The notes beneath the pieces were generated by a model. It did not search any database. It had not been told where the DNA came from and was given only the letters and a program-made list of their open reading frames with translations. This document shows, one piece after another, positions 8,091-16,619 of a stretch of DNA of 64,000 nucleotides. A program made the position numbers and the translations under genes. Position 1 is the first letter of the stretch; every line of letters begins with the position of its first letter. The stretch is from Falsarthrobacter nasiphocae. Lineage in GTDB: Bacteria > Actinomycetota > Actinomycetes > Actinomycetales > Micrococcaceae. Location of the stretch: the NCBI RefSeq assembly GCF_031456275.1, contig NZ_JAVDUI010000001.1, positions 1,048,965 through 1,112,964 of the forward strand, given 5' to 3'.

Positions 8091-9557
8091 GTGAGTACTG
8101 CAACTGTTTCAATAGACCGCCCGGATTCACCGGGATCAACCCGCCGGGGCCACCCGCCCCAGCTCGGCGTGCTCTTCACTCTGGAGATGTGGGAGCGGTT
8201 CTCGTTCTATGGCCTCCAGGGCATCCTCGCCTACTACATGTACTACTCGGCCACCGAAGGCGGCCTGGGCATGGACAAGGCCACCGCCCTCGGCATCGTC
8301 GGCGCGTACGGCGGCACGGTCTTCCTCATGACCATCATGGGCGCGTGGGTCGCCGACCGCGTTCTGGGCAAGGAGCGCACGCTCTTCATCTCCGGCATCC
8401 TCATCATGCTGGGCCATGTCTCCCTCGCGCTTCTGCCGGGCCAGGTCGGCCTGCTGATCGGCCTGATCTTCGTGGCCATCGGCTCCGGCGGCCTCAAGGC
8501 CAACGCCACCGCCGTCGTCGGCACTCTCTACGAGCGCAAGGACCCGAAGCGGGACGCAGGCTTCTCCATCTTCTACATGGGCGTGAACATCGGTGCGCTC
8601 TTCGGCCCGCTCGTCACAGGCTGGCTCAAGGACGCTCGCGGGTTCCACTGGGGCTTCGGGGCGGCTGCCGTGGGCATGGCCATCGGCCTCATCGTCTACT
8701 CGATGGGCCGCAAGCGCTTCCCCGAGGCCGCCTACGCGCCCGCAGATCCGCTCGAGGGCTCTCAGCGCAAGCTCATCGCTCCCGTTGTCGTGGGCGGGTT
8801 TGTCGTCATGGGCCTCGCCCTGTGGCTGGGCCTGGCCACCGACACCCTGGACTGGGTCATCTTCGGCGTCGCGCTCTTCGCTGCCCTCGCGTTCTTCACG
8901 GTCATGCTTCGTGACCGCGAGGTCACCGGGGAGGAGCGCTCTCGCGTCAAGGCGTTCATCCCGCTCTTCGTCGCGGCCACCTTGTTCTGGTCTCTGTTCC
9001 AGCAGCAGTTCACGTTCATCGCGCTGTACTCTGACACGCGACTGAACCGCAGCATCGGCGGCTGGGAGTTCCCGGCCTCGTGGGTTCAGTCGATCAACGC
9101 GGTCTTCGTCATCATCTTCGCCGGCGTCCTCTCGGCGATGTGGACCCGCCTGGGCACGCGGGCCCCGGCCACGCCGCGGAAGTTCGCGATCTCGCTTGTC
9201 CTCATCGGCTTCGCGTACTTCGTGTTCCTTCCGTTTGCGAACGGCAAGACGCTGACTCCCGTCCTCGTTCTTGTCGCGGTGCTGTTCCTCTTCACGATGG
9301 GCGAGCTCCTCCTGTCCCCGATCGGCCTCTCGCTCGCGACGAAGCTGGCTCCCGCGAAGTTCCCCACCCAGATGGTGGCGCTGAACTTCCTCGCGTCCTC
9401 GATCGGCACCACGCTGGCCGGCACGGTGGCCAAGTACTACGACCCCACGAATGAGGTGCCGTACTTCGTCAGCATCGGCCTCACGAGCGTGGTGTGCGGC
9501 GTCATCCTGTTCGTCGCCTCCAAGCGGATCTCGGCGCTCATGAAGGGCGTCCTCTAG
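8091..9557 (+). CDS. POT-family proton-dependent oligopeptide transporter
   Basis: Inner-membrane H+/di- and tripeptide symporter (PTR2/DtpT type, MFS fold). About 488 residues with 12-14 TM segments. The signature region LGVLFTLEMWERFSFYGLQGILAYYMYY is the POT first helix (ExxERFxYYG-like, here EMWERFSFYG). The second signature FSIFYMGVNIGALFGPL is also present. The frame is open from a TTG at 8082; I prefer the GTG at 8091 (MSTATVSIDRP). The gene is monocistronic, divergent from the rhodanese-pheA pair, and followed by a clear hairpin terminator. Confidence 0.93.
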   Translation: MSTATVSIDRPDSPGSTRRGHPPQLGVLFTLEMWERFSFYGLQGILAYYMYYSATEGGLGMDKATALGIVGAYGGTVFLMTIMGAWVADRVLGKERTLFISGILIMLGHVSLALLPGQVGLLIGLIFVAIGSGGLKANATAVVGTLYERKDPKRDAGFSIFYMGVNIGALFGPLVTGWLKDARGFHWGFGAAAVGMAIGLIVYSMGRKRFPEAAYAPADPLEGSQRKLIAPVVVGGFVVMGLALWLGLATDTLDWVIFGVALFAALAFFTVMLRDREVTGEERSRVKAFIPLFVAATLFWSLFQQQFTFIALYSDTRLNRSIGGWEFPASWVQSINAVFVIIFAGVLSAMWTRLGTRAPATPRKFAISLVLIGFAYFVFLPFANGKTLTPVLVLVAVLFLFTMGELLLSPIGLSLATKLAPAKFPTQMVALNFLASSIGTTLAGTVAKYYDPTNEVPYFVSIGLTSVVCGVILFVASKRISALMKGVL

Positions 9558-9613
9558 AGCACGACGACGGCGCCTGGCGGCGGGCTCACCCCGCCGGCGG
9601 CTGCCGCAACGCG

Positions 9614-9660
9614 GAACCCCCGGCTCCTCCCGACTCGTTCGGGGTGGGGCCGGGGGGTTC
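9614..9660 (+). terminator. Hairpin terminator between convergent genes
   Basis: GAACCCCCGGC (9614-9624) pairs with GCCGGGGGGTTC (9649-9660), leaving a 24-base loop. It lies just downstream of the POT transporter gene and before the 3' end of the convergent DUF4190 gene, so it may serve both strands. Confidence 0.7.
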
Positions 9661-9680
9661 GTCCGTCCGGGTGGCAGTGC

Positions 9681-10223
9681 TCAGGCGGTGGCGCCGGAGT
9701 GGGAGACGCTCGGCGAGGGGAAGGTCGGGCTCGGGCTCGGGCTGAGATCCATGTCGATCTCGTTGGCCGCCTGGCCGAGGATGATCACAAAGAGCACGAT
9801 GGCCCCGATGAAGAGCAAGAGGGACAGGTAGCTCATGATGAGGCCGGCGATCGCCAGGGGGCGGCCCGTGGGCTCCTGGCGGAGGCCGATGTGCCCGAAG
9901 ACAATGCCTGCCACCTGGGGGACGAAGAAGAGCAGGCCGCCCATGATCGACAGAATGCCGAGCACGAGGGACGTGACGCTCAGGCCCTTCGAGTCGTTGT
10001 GCGGGGCCTGGTAGGGGGGCCGCGAGTAGTTGTAGTTCGGGGCCGGCTGCTGCCCGTATGGGCCGTACTGGGGCGCGCCCTGGCCGTACGGGGCGTCGGC
10101 CTGCCCGTACGGGGAGGGGCCCTGACCGTACGGGCCGTGTCCCGGGGCGCCGTAGGGCTCCTGATGGCGGGGAACCTCGCTGGACGGGGGCCCGGAACGC
10201 TCGGGGTTGGTGTTCTCAGTCAT
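9681..10223 (-). CDS. DUF4190-domain membrane protein
   Basis: A 180-residue protein. The first 80 or so residues are disordered, rich in Pro, Gly, Tyr and Gln with repeated YGQ units. Two TM segments follow that match DUF4190 (KGLSVTSLVLGILSIMGGLLFFVPQVAGIVFGHIGL, then PLAIAGLIMSYLSLLL). The C terminus ends in a Ser/Pro-rich tail. Such proteins are common and uncharacterised in actinobacteria; the low-complexity N terminus is presumably cytoplasmic. The start codon overlaps the stop of the upstream GT87 gene, so they form an operon. Confidence 0.85.
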   Translation of the reverse strand: MTENTNPERSGPPSSEVPRHQEPYGAPGHGPYGQGPSPYGQADAPYGQGAPQYGPYGQQPAPNYNYSRPPYQAPHNDSKGLSVTSLVLGILSIMGGLLFFVPQVAGIVFGHIGLRQEPTGRPLAIAGLIMSYLSLLLFIGAIVLFVIILGQAANEIDMDLSPSPSPTFPSPSVSHSGATA

Positions 10224-11560
10224 CGTGCACCTTCTTCGGCCTCCGTCGCGGAAGCCGGCTTGGGATCGGGGAGGGTCGGGTCAGTCAAGGGGGCCGTCGG
10301 CGCCGCGGCTGCGGCGCGCCGAGGGCGCCAGTTCACGCGCTGGGGAAGCTCGAACAGGCGGGGGCGGTCCGGGAGGCGCACCGCCGTGAGGAATGCGAGC
10401 ACGACGTAGGCGGCGAGGCAGAGCGCGGGAATGCTGGCCACAACCTTGGCCCACGGCTGGCTCGTGATCGGCCCCGCATCAGCGGAGTCCCACCCGAGCA
10501 CGCGCAGCCCCACGCCGAGGACAAGGAAGATGACGACCGCCAGGACGGCGAACGAGCGCTTGTACCGCCCTGTCTCGCGCGGCAGCACGACGCACCCGTA
10601 GAGGATGACGAGAATCCACACGGCGTGATGCGCCCACGAGATGGGCGAGATGAAGAGCATGACGGCACTCGCGAGGCTGATCTGCGAGGGCAGGTCCCCG
10701 CGCCCGCGCAGGCCCAGGAGGGCCATGAGCCCCAGGGCGATGAGGCAGACGGCACCGAGGAACCAGAGGCCCTTCATGTCCATCCCGAACCGGGCGGTCA
10801 CGCCCTCGAACGAGATGTTGTCGTAGTACCCGATCCCGCCGACACGGGAGGGGTCCCGCAAGACCTCGAACCAGTACTGCCTCGTCACGCCCGGGGCCAC
10901 GAGCATCATCGCGGCAATGGTCCCCGCGAACCCGGCAGCCATGCCGACGAGCATCTTCCAGCGCCCCCAGACAAGCGGCAGCAGGCCCAGCGCGAGCGGC
11001 GTGAGCTTGATGCCGCCCATGATGCCGACGACGACGCCGGCCGCGGCGCCGAGACCCCAGCGCACGCACGCGAGGTAGACGGCGGAGAAAACGATGATGT
11101 TGATCTGCCCGAACGCGAAGGAGTCCCGGATGGGCCCGAGCCACGCGGCGATGCCGGTGAGAAGCGGGGCCGTGCAGACCCACTGCGCGGAGGCCGGCAC
11201 GAGCGCCGCCACGCGCGGGGCCAGGTCGCGGCAGACGAGGAAGAGCCCCACGACGGACGTCGTCGTCATGGCCGCCATGGCCACGTGGTAGGGCAGGAGC
11301 GCGAGGGGCACCATGATGAGCGCCGAGAAGGGCGGGTAGGTGAACGGGAGGGAGCGGCCGTCCTCGAGCGGCAGGGCCCCCTCGTACAGCCCCGCAGGGT
11401 TCTCGAGGAAGGCCCTGGCACCGGAGCGGTACGCCATGAGGTCGGTGCCATGAAGGGTTGAGACGGCCAGGCCCGCGAGGAGCAGGACTGCGCCGATGCA
11501 CCACCCGGCCCACGTGGGCAATCGCACAGCGGACCGGCTCTCCGCCTCGGGCGTGGTCAT
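10220..11560 (-). CDS. GT87-family glycosyltransferase (DUF2029), mannosyltransferase-like
   Basis: Polytopic membrane glycosyltransferase of the GT-C superfamily, about 446 residues with at least 10 TM segments. The region DLMAYRSGARAFLENPAGLYEG after the first TM carries the Asp and Tyr residues typical of GT87. YPPFSALIMVPLALLP and the SWAHHAVWIL segment also fit. In mycobacteria such enzymes use polyprenyl-phosphate-mannose to build lipoarabinomannan or PIMs, so a role in envelope mannan is likely but inferred. Start ATG 11560 has a strong AGAGGAG site 9 bases upstream; the open frame continues further but without support. It overlaps the downstream DUF4190 gene by 4 bases. Confidence 0.85.
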   Translation of the reverse strand: MTTPEAESRSAVRLPTWAGWCIGAVLLLAGLAVSTLHGTDLMAYRSGARAFLENPAGLYEGALPLEDGRSLPFTYPPFSALIMVPLALLPYHVAMAAMTTTSVVGLFLVCRDLAPRVAALVPASAQWVCTAPLLTGIAAWLGPIRDSFAFGQINIIVFSAVYLACVRWGLGAAAGVVVGIMGGIKLTPLALGLLPLVWGRWKMLVGMAAGFAGTIAAMMLVAPGVTRQYWFEVLRDPSRVGGIGYYDNISFEGVTARFGMDMKGLWFLGAVCLIALGLMALLGLRGRGDLPSQISLASAVMLFISPISWAHHAVWILVILYGCVVLPRETGRYKRSFAVLAVVIFLVLGVGLRVLGWDSADAGPITSQPWAKVVASIPALCLAAYVVLAFLTAVRLPDRPRLFELPQRVNWRPRRAAAAAPTAPLTDPTLPDPKPASATEAEEGAR

Positions 11561-11636
11561 GACTAGGGCTCCTCTGGGAACAGGTAGAACTCCGGCACGT
11601 GAAGGCACGGCCATTGCCATCTTATCCGCCGGAAGC

Positions 11637-11642
11637 TACCCT
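11637..11642 (+). promoter_or_regulatory. -10 element of thiE (leaderless)
   Basis: TACCCT is followed by seven bases and then the GTG at 11650. No Shine-Dalgarno sequence precedes that codon, so a leaderless transcript is the simplest reading. No TPP riboswitch is visible in this short gap. Confidence 0.45.
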
Positions 11643-11649
11643 CAGCCGT

Positions 11650-12345
11650 GTGAATGATCCTTCGGTCTACCTCGTTGCAGACACCCGCATCACCGCCCAG
11701 GCCCGCGAGCGCGGGGTCCACGCGCTCACCCTCCCCGAGGTGGTCGCGGAGGCCGTCGAGGCGGGGGTCCGCATGGTCCAGATCCGCGCCAAGGACGCGA
11801 CCGCCGAGGAGATGGAGGCCCTGGCCCGGGAGGTCGCCGCCGTGACGGACGGGAGGGCCGCCCTGGTTCTCAACGACGCGGTCGACGTCGCCGTGCGCCT
11901 GCGTGCGGCGGGTGTTCCCGTGGACGGCGTTCACGTGGGGCAGTCGGACCGCTCCCCGGCGGAGGCCCGCGCCCTCCTCGGCCCCGCCGCCCACCTCGGC
12001 CTCTCCGCCAACCAGCCCGAGCATCTCGAGGCGCTGCGGCGCTTGCCGCGCGGGACGGTCAGCGCGATCGGCGTGGGCACGGTCCGCGCCACCCAGACCA
12101 AGGCAGATGCGCCCGCGCCCAAGGGCTTCGACGGCCTGCGGGACTTCCTGGCGGCGGCGGAGGGCCTCGGCGTGCAGCGCATCGCCATCGGTGGCCTCGG
12201 CCCGGGGGACCCCAGCCGTGTGCGCGAGGCCGGAGCGGACGGCATGGCCGTGGTCTCCGCGATCTGCGCCGCGCCGAGCCCCCGCGAGGCCGCTGCCCTC
12301 CTCCGCGCCGAATGGGACGCGAGCGCCCCGCACCCCGCGGGCTAG
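11650..12345 (+). CDS. thiE: Thiamine-phosphate synthase
   Basis: Cytoplasmic TIM-barrel enzyme that joins HMP-PP and thiazole phosphate to make thiamine phosphate. All family motifs are visible in order: the VQIRAKD substrate loop, VLNDAVDVAV, DGVHVGQSD (Mg-binding), GVGTVRATQTKADA (pyrophosphate and thiazole binding), and AIGGLGPGD. GTG 11650 (VNDPSVYLVAD) gives 231 residues, the normal length; upstream in-frame codons add unrelated sequence. The gene stands alone between a divergent GT87 operon and a convergent DUF1345 gene, so other thi genes lie elsewhere. Confidence 0.94.
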   Translation: MNDPSVYLVADTRITAQARERGVHALTLPEVVAEAVEAGVRMVQIRAKDATAEEMEALAREVAAVTDGRAALVLNDAVDVAVRLRAAGVPVDGVHVGQSDRSPAEARALLGPAAHLGLSANQPEHLEALRRLPRGTVSAIGVGTVRATQTKADAPAPKGFDGLRDFLAAAEGLGVQRIAIGGLGPGDPSRVREAGADGMAVVSAICAAPSPREAAALLRAEWDASAPHPAG

Positions 12346-12349
12346 CGCC

Positions 12350-13105
12350 TCAGAGCATCCCGATGACGAGGTTCACCACGGAGGCCAGAATCGCCGTGCT
12401 GTAGAGGTAGGACAGGATGCAGTGGACGAGGATCGTCCGCCGCAGCCGCATGGAGCCCACGTCCGTGTCCGAGACCTGGAACGTCAGCCCCAGGTTGAAC
12501 GAGAAGTAGGCGAAGTCCGAGTACGTGGGAATGGGCGAGCCGCTGAACTCGATGGGCCTCGGCCGGGCGTCGCCCGCCTGCCCCGGGCTCGCCTCCCCGG
12601 CGCCCGCGGCGGCCCCGTGGCGCCAGCCGGCGTCGCCCTCAGCCTCCTGCGTGAAATAGTCCTCCGCATACCGCAGCGCGTAGAGCGTGTGGATGACGAA
12701 CCACGCGGACGCCACCGTGAGGATGGCCAGGATGGCCAGCGGGAGCGCTGACGCTCCCCCTCCGGCGTGAGAGCGCGCCATGAGCCCGACGACGCCGACG
12801 AGCGCAGCACCTGCCGCCGCCACGCCCACGGCCCGGGACCACCCGACCGACGGGTCCTCCCTCGTCGCCCACGCGCGCGTCGCGGGGCCGTCCAGCGGCC
12901 AGAGGTGGTGGATGCACAGGCCCATGAACACGAGCGCGCCGACGGACCACCCGGCGCAGACGCTCACGACCGGCGACTCGTCGCCGAAGAGCGCGCGATC
13001 CAGGCCGAGCAGGCCGACGAGGAGGCCCGCGGCGACTCCGGCGGACGCGCTGACGGCCAGCCGGAGGGCAGAGTCGCGGCGGGCGGGGCGATCAGTTGTG
13101 GTCAC
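12350..13105 (-). CDS. DUF1345-family membrane protein
   Basis: A 251-residue integral membrane protein with about five TM segments. The C-terminal half contains the family signature PTYSDFAYFSFNLGLTFQVSDTDV, followed by RRTILVHCILSYLYSTAILASVVNLVI. DUF1345 proteins have no established function. A Pro/Gly/Ala-rich insertion (about residues 155-190) sits just before the signature. It is divergent from the uracil permease gene; the two starts are about 40 bp apart and share a short promoter region. It converges with thiE with almost no gap. Confidence 0.87.
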   Translation of the reverse strand: MTTTDRPARRDSALRLAVSASAGVAAGLLVGLLGLDRALFGDESPVVSVCAGWSVGALVFMGLCIHHLWPLDGPATRAWATREDPSVGWSRAVGVAAAGAALVGVVGLMARSHAGGGASALPLAILAILTVASAWFVIHTLYALRYAEDYFTQEAEGDAGWRHGAAAGAGEASPGQAGDARPRPIEFSGSPIPTYSDFAYFSFNLGLTFQVSDTDVGSMRLRRTILVHCILSYLYSTAILASVVNLVIGML

Positions 13106-13133
13106 CGCCTCAGCCTAGCCGCGCCCCTCCGCC

Positions 13134-13139
13134 TACACT
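13134..13139 (+). promoter_or_regulatory. -10 element of the nucleobase permease gene (leaderless)
   Basis: TACACT is followed by seven bases and then the ATG at 13147. No ribosome binding site lies in between. This decides the start over the longer in-frame reading from 13096. Confidence 0.5.
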
Positions 13140-13146
13140 GGTGCCC

Positions 13147-14457
13147 ATGGCACTTCCCTGGACCCTTCATGGCGACGGCGGAGCCCCCGCCCCGGGCTCC
13201 TACGTGGGCCCCCTCGAGCGGCTCTCCTGGGGGCGCACCGCGGGCGTCGGCGCCCAGCACGTCATCGCGATGTTCGGGGCCACGTTCCTCGTGCCCGCGA
13301 TCACCGGCTTCCCGCCCTCGACCACCCTGCTGTTCTCGGGGCTGGGCACGCTCCTGTTCCTCCTCATCACGCGCAACCGGGTCCCGAGCTACCTGGGCTC
13401 GAGCTTCGCGTTCATCGCCCCGATCTCCGCGGCCACGGCCGCTCCCGGCGGCGGGATGGGCGCGGCCCTGGGCGGCGTCATCCTCTCCGGTGCGCTGCTC
13501 GCGGCCGTGGGCCTGCTCGTGCAGTTCGTGGGCGCGGGCTGGATCTCGCGGATCATGCCGCCGCTCGTCACGGGCGCCATCGTCGCGCTGATCGGCCTCA
13601 ACTTGGCCCCTGCGGCCAAGGCCAACGTGGACAAGTCGCCCGTCACGGCCCTCGTGACCATCGCGGCGGTCCTCCTCTCGATCGTCCTCTTCAAGGGCCT
13701 GCTCGGGCGCCTGTCCATCCTCATGGGGGTGGCCGCCGGGTACGTGACGGCGCTGATCCGCGGCGAGGTGAACTTTGAGGCCATCGAGCAGGCCGCCTGG
13801 TTCGGCCTGCCCCAGTTCCACCGCCCCGAGTTCGTGCCGTCCCTCATGGCCGCGTTCGTGCCCGTCGTCTTCGTGCTCATCGCCGAGAATGTAGGCCACG
13901 TGAAGTCCGTGTCCGCGATGACGGGCGAGAACCTGGACCCCTACGCGGGCCGGGCCCTCATGGCGGACGGCCTGGCCACGATGCTCGCGGGCTCCGCGGG
14001 CGGCTCGGGCACCACCACCTACGCCGAGAACATCGGCGTCATGGCCGCGTCCAAGGTCTACTCGACCGCGGCGTACTGGATGGCCGGCCTCGCCGCCGTC
14101 GTCCTCAGCCTCCTGCCGAAGTTCGGGGCGGCCATCGCCACCGTGCCGCCGGGCGTCCTCGGCGGCGCCGGCACGGTCCTCTACGGCATGATCGGCCTGC
14201 TCGGCGTGCGCATCTGGGTCTCGAACCGGGTGTCGTTCGCGCACCCGATCAACCTCATGGTCGCCGCCGTGGCGCTCGTCGTCGGCATCGGGGACTACAC
14301 GTGGACCATCGGCTCCGTCTCCTTCGGCGGCATCGCCTTGGGCACGGCCGCCGCCCTCATCGGCTACCACGGCCTCACGGCCCTGGCGCGCCTGCGCGGC
14401 TCTGACACGATGTCAGAGACCGAAGACCATCCCGTCGAGCACTCCGAACTCGGCTGA
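13147..14457 (+). CDS. Uracil/xanthine permease (NCS2 family)
   Basis: Inner-membrane H+ symporter for uracil or xanthine (UraA/PyrP-like). 436 residues with about 14 TM or half-TM segments. The N-terminal QHVIAMFGATFLVPAITG is the family signature with the QH motif. The segment SGTTTYAENIGVMAASKVYS is the conserved substrate-binding region typical of uracil transporters. It is followed after 11 bp by an unrelated orphan gene on the same strand. There is no upstream attenuator or PyrR site that I can see in the very short leader. Uracil is the more likely substrate from the motif, though xanthine is not excluded. Confidence 0.92.
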   Translation: MALPWTLHGDGGAPAPGSYVGPLERLSWGRTAGVGAQHVIAMFGATFLVPAITGFPPSTTLLFSGLGTLLFLLITRNRVPSYLGSSFAFIAPISAATAAPGGGMGAALGGVILSGALLAAVGLLVQFVGAGWISRIMPPLVTGAIVALIGLNLAPAAKANVDKSPVTALVTIAAVLLSIVLFKGLLGRLSILMGVAAGYVTALIRGEVNFEAIEQAAWFGLPQFHRPEFVPSLMAAFVPVVFVLIAENVGHVKSVSAMTGENLDPYAGRALMADGLATMLAGSAGGSGTTTYAENIGVMAASKVYSTAAYWMAGLAAVVLSLLPKFGAAIATVPPGVLGGAGTVLYGMIGLLGVRIWVSNRVSFAHPINLMVAAVALVVGIGDYTWTIGSVSFGGIALGTAAALIGYHGLTALARLRGSDTMSETEDHPVEHSELG

Positions 14458-14468
14458 ACGGAGCCCCC

Positions 14469-15746
14469 ATGCCGGCATCATCCTCCCTCACCTCCATCAC
14501 CTGGGGTTCGCCCCTGTGGTGGGAATCCGTCATCGGCTGGACGAGGGAGACGCTGCGCGAGCAGGGGATCGAGCTCACCGGCGGCCTTGTCGTCGAGCGC
14601 CAGACTGCCTGGCGGATCGAGGCCGTCGCGCCGTCGTCCATCGGGCCCCTGCGCTTCGTGGAGTCCCACGCGCCGCACCGCTTCGAGGGCGGCCTCCTTG
14701 CGTGTGCTGGCCGCTTCGTTCACGGGTTCGTCAACCCTGTCGTCGCTCTCGACGAGGCCAAGGCGCGCTTCCTTGTGCACGACGACGCCGTGCCGCTGAG
14801 CCTCGCCCCCGCCGGATCGGCAGCCCCCACCCAGACTCAGGTCATGCGCCGGGTGGGCCGCCGCGCGCTCTCCCCCACCGCCGGGCTCCCCGACCCCACC
14901 GGGGACGCCTCCGGGGACGGGGGCACGCCCGCGCCTCAGCCCTCGTCAGGGTTCGCGACGACCGAGATCGGGGACAAGCACATCGCCGCCGAGGACAGGG
15001 CCGTGGCGGACGCCATGCCCGAGTTCCTCCCGCGGTGGGCGGAGGCGCAGCTGGGCCTGGCGATGCACCGCCTCGACATGCAGCAGGCGGGCGCGCCCGT
15101 CATGGACCCCTCGTGGTTCCCGATGTTCGTGGAGAACCAGATCCGGGCTCACGCGGCCCGCCCCTCCTCGGACCCGCTGCACATCTCCGCGGAGGAGGCC
15201 GCACGTCTCGAGGCGGAGCTCATCCCGCGCACCCAGGCCTCGGCCCAGATCCTCCTGGACTCGGGGATCCCCCTCATGCTGGACCCGGGCCGGATCGTCG
15301 GCACGGACCTCGGCCGGGGCTCGGACGGCCTCGTCGTGCGCCGGCTGCCCCACGCCTCCATCGCGCACCCGTTCTCGGCGCTGAGCACGGCGGCGGCGGC
15401 GCGCCACCGGGCCTACGGGGACCACGACGAGGGCCTCGCGCCGCTCGTCCTCACCTACCTCGAAGCCTTCTCCCGCTTCGGGACCCCCGAGGAGTTGCTT
15501 GAGGTGGCAGAGCACGCCGTGCGCCTGTCCCCCCTCAACGACTACTCCGCGAGCATGCGCATCGTCGCTGGGCCTGCGCCGCTGGACGAGGAGACGGCGG
15601 CGAGGCTCGCGAGCCTGACCCTGGACCGCCTGCGCGCCGTGGGCTCGCCGCCCGCCAACTGGGCCGCGGCGTTCCCGACCCTGTCTCGGGAGGAGCCCGT
15701 CGCGGCGCCCATCCCGATCCGGCGGGCGGCCCGCCGGGCACGCTAG
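14469..15746 (+). CDS. Conserved hypothetical protein, 425 residues
   Basis: I do not recognise this protein. It is soluble, with no signal peptide or TM segment. It has an N-terminal domain (residues 1-120), a Pro/Gly/Thr-rich linker (about 130-160) and a C-terminal domain (about 165-400) rich in helices. Features such as GIPLMLDPGRIVGTDLGRGSDGLVVRRLPHASIAHPF and the regular Leu-Glu-Ala helices near YLEAFSRFGTPEELLEVAEHAVRL suggest a repeat-like helical end. The Arg-rich C terminus (RRAARRAR) may bind nucleic acid or lipid. It follows the nucleobase permease by 11 bp and may be co-transcribed with it. Codon use is like its neighbours. Confidence 0.75.
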   Translation: MPASSSLTSITWGSPLWWESVIGWTRETLREQGIELTGGLVVERQTAWRIEAVAPSSIGPLRFVESHAPHRFEGGLLACAGRFVHGFVNPVVALDEAKARFLVHDDAVPLSLAPAGSAAPTQTQVMRRVGRRALSPTAGLPDPTGDASGDGGTPAPQPSSGFATTEIGDKHIAAEDRAVADAMPEFLPRWAEAQLGLAMHRLDMQQAGAPVMDPSWFPMFVENQIRAHAARPSSDPLHISAEEAARLEAELIPRTQASAQILLDSGIPLMLDPGRIVGTDLGRGSDGLVVRRLPHASIAHPFSALSTAAAARHRAYGDHDEGLAPLVLTYLEAFSRFGTPEELLEVAEHAVRLSPLNDYSASMRIVAGPAPLDEETAARLASLTLDRLRAVGSPPANWAAAFPTLSREEPVAAPIPIRRAARRAR

Positions 15747-15764
15747 GGCCTCCTCGCCACGCCG

Positions 15765-16619
15765 CTAGGCCGCCGTCGTCCCGGTGCTCTGGGGCCACGC
15801 GCCCCGCTCGGCGAGGACGTCCGCGAGCGTGTCCCCGGCGTCGGTGACGATCCCGTCCACGCCGAGGCCCAGGAGGCGCTCCATGCGCTCGCGCTCGTTG
15901 ACCGTCCACACGTGCACCTGGATCCCCAGGGCGTGCGCGCGGCGGACGAACCCGCGCGTCACCACAGGAATGCCCCAGTGCCTCTCGGGGACCTGGAACG
16001 CGACGACCCCCTCGAGCCTGCCACGCAGGGCCGAGCTGAGGCCGAGCGGCCCGGCCAGGACAAACGCCGCCACGAGTCCCATGCCAGGGGACTGGGCCAG
16101 GGACCGCCGCCCTGACAGCCTCTCGTATTCCGCCACACAGGCGGCGCGGCGCTCGTCGCTGAAGGACGTCACGAGGACCCGGCCCTCGAACCGGTAGCGG
16201 TGGATGAGGCGGGCCAGCGGCTCGGCGCCGCCAGCGTCCTTGATGTCGATGTTGAACCGCGCCCGCGGCCAGGCCAGCGCAGCACGGTGAAAGAGCTCGT
16301 CGAGGGTCACGAGCGGCTCGCCTCCCGCGGTGATCCTGCGGATCTCCGCGAGCGTCTTCTCCCCCACGCGCCCCCGGGCGTCCGTGAGCGCGTCGAGGTC
16401 CTCGTCGTGGAAGACGACGACGTGGCCGTCCGCCGTCGTCCTGATGTCCAGCTCGAGGTAGGCGTACCCGAGGCCCACCGCGTGCTCGAAGGCGAGGAGG
16501 GTGTTCTCCTCCCCGTTGCGGGGAAGACCCCGGTGGGCGATCCCGAGCGGCTGGCCCGCGAGGGGCCCGCCCGCCCGGTTGAGAAGGTAGGGGGCGCTCC
16601 CCACGCGCGGCTCAGCCAT
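15765..16619 (-). CDS. Glycerophosphodiester phosphodiesterase
   Basis: TIM-barrel GDPD that hydrolyses glycerophosphodiesters to glycerol-3-phosphate and an alcohol. Key catalytic stretches are visible: the His and Arg in GIAHRGLPRNGEENTLLAFEHAV, then YLELDIRTTADGHVVVFHDEDLDALT with the metal-binding Glu/Asp and second His, and the C-terminal VHVWTVNERERMERLLGLGVDGIVTD. 284 residues and no signal peptide, so it is cytoplasmic. ATG 16619 overlaps the stop of the upstream HAD gene by 8 bases; longer readings give an Arg-rich artefact. It is the last gene of a PEBP-HAD-GDPD operon. Confidence 0.93.
   Translation of the reverse strand: MAEPRVGSAPYLLNRAGGPLAGQPLGIAHRGLPRNGEENTLLAFEHAVGLGYAYLELDIRTTADGHVVVFHDEDLDALTDARGRVGEKTLAEIRRITAGGEPLVTLDELFHRAALAWPRARFNIDIKDAGGAEPLARLIHRYRFEGRVLVTSFSDERRAACVAEYERLSGRRSLAQSPGMGLVAAFVLAGPLGLSSALRGRLEGVVAFQVPERHWGIPVVTRGFVRRAHALGIQVHVWTVNERERMERLLGLGVDGIVTDAGDTLADVLAERGAWPQSTGTTAA

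Noticed and set aside
11599..11649. Upstream extension of thiE and a possible TPP riboswitch
   Set aside because: The extension does not match the family, and the gap is too short and lacks the conserved TPP-aptamer core.
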